This document shows, one piece after another, positions 63,425 through 64,000 of a stretch of DNA of 64,000 bases (position 1 is the stretch's first letter; each line of letters begins with the position of its first letter). The notes beneath the pieces are model-generated. The model saw only the letters and a program-made list of their open reading frames with translations. It did no database searches and had not been told where the DNA came from. A program made the position numbers and the translations under genes. The stretch comes from Septoria linicola (Eukaryota > Ascomycota > Dothideomycetes > Mycosphaerellales > Mycosphaerellaceae), in contig CP099421.1 in NCBI GenBank assembly GCA_024114885.1, positions 3,100,001-3,164,000 of the forward strand, in the 5' to 3' direction.

Positions 63425-63983
63425 TGTAGAATGAAGAATTTCTCGGCCGCCGGAAGAAGTGGTAAAAGCATCTCGCCGCCACAAGACGGACATGATGATT
63501 GGTCTATTCAAAAGAGGAAGAAAAAGCAATGACGAGGGAAGAGAAGGGGAAGAAGCAGAGGAGGGATGAAGATGTAATCTGGTGGAATGGAAAGGATAGC
63601 GACGAATGAGTGCGGTGAGTGATATCGTGTGAGTTTACGAAGGGATGCTGAGGCTGAGAGACGGTGATTACGAGGAATATTCTTCAGGAGAGTAAGAAGG
63701 CGAGATGGGGGGAGGGGTTGGGAAGGTTGATGCCGTGATTATGGGGAAGGCAAGTGTGAGTTGAATGGCGGCTGGAGTGACTTGGTTCTTGTATGGACGA
63801 AGGGTAGAGTAGAGGATGGATAGGCATGAAGGAATGGATCTGTTTCATTCGCTGTTCCGTTGATGTTGAGGGTGTGTGTGGGCTGGGTATCTCATTAATT
63901 TTTTTTTCTCTATACACACTTCTTGGCCACTTTTGCATCTGCCAAGCCAAGCATCTTCTCACATGCCCATGAACAGCCCTTCT

Positions 63984-64000
63984 TCTCTCTCTCTCTCTCT
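63984..64000. repeat. (CT)n run at window edge
   Basis: The sequence ends in CT repeats that continue beyond the window. Confidence 0.85.

Larger units (their letters stand above)
63332..64000. other. Intergenic 3' end of window, purine-rich
   Basis: It contains a GAA microsatellite, A- and G-rich stretches, a T run at 63899-63908 and the beginning of a CT run at the window end. No gene recognised. Confidence 0.5.

Noticed and set aside
1..64000. tRNA genes, rRNA, CRISPR arrays or a secondary-metabolite cluster
   Set aside because: I looked for tRNA A/B boxes, long direct-repeat arrays and PKS/NRPS motifs and saw none; the only RNA gene I can support is U2.

Overview
The window is nuclear DNA of a filamentous ascomycete, probably a Dothideomycete. 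The reasons are short GT-AG introns of about 45-60 nt with CTAAC/CTGAC branch sites, typical fungal families (lipocalin-like secreted protein, Dal5-type MFS permease, rhodopsin-like 7TM protein, F-box-like families, VPS13), and a repeat mutated in the manner of RIP (repeat-induced point mutation). The species cannot be fixed from sequence alone.

Layout. 0.5-8 kb: a secreted-type FMN hydroxy-acid dehydrogenase with one nonsense codon, a secreted lipocalin-like protein, an MFS permease with a broken reading frame, and a small secreted protein. 8.4-8.8 kb, minus strand: a U2 snRNA gene cut by four short spliceosomal introns, with internal exons of only 11 and 7 nt between introns 1-3. 8.9-15.2 kb: a complete but dead Ty1/copia retrotransposon with 278-bp LTRs and a CGAAC target duplication, inserted about 90 bp upstream of U2 and heavily RIP-mutated. 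16.7-22 kb: maleylacetoacetate isomerase and two unrecognised proteins. 22.2-27.2 kb: a protein resembling fungal gasdermins, a mucin-like single-pass membrane protein, and a TPR-subtilisin fusion with an intact catalytic triad. Together these resemble the fungal gasdermin/protease (HET-Q1/HET-Q2-like) cell-death arrangement. 27.4-32 kb: two F-box-like genes (one with a stop), a thioesterase and a DUF3429 mitochondrial protein. 33-42.7 kb: intronless VPS13. 43-55.4 kb: a protein methyltransferase, a secreted protein made of two tandem copies of one unknown domain, a proline iminopeptidase-like hydrolase, a rhodopsin-like 7TM protein, and two tandem amino-acid permeases from different superfamilies. 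55.4-59.4 kb: two tandem F-box-like paralogues, both interrupted. 59.7-63.3 kb: a CCDC47-like ER protein and a DAO-type FAD oxidoreductase.

The two most notable items are the intron-split U2 gene, whose first intron falls inside the branch-site recognition motif of U2 itself, and the gasdermin-like/TPR-subtilisin neighbourhood. Exon boundaries were read by hand from splice motifs and family alignment from general knowledge. No transcript or database search was available.
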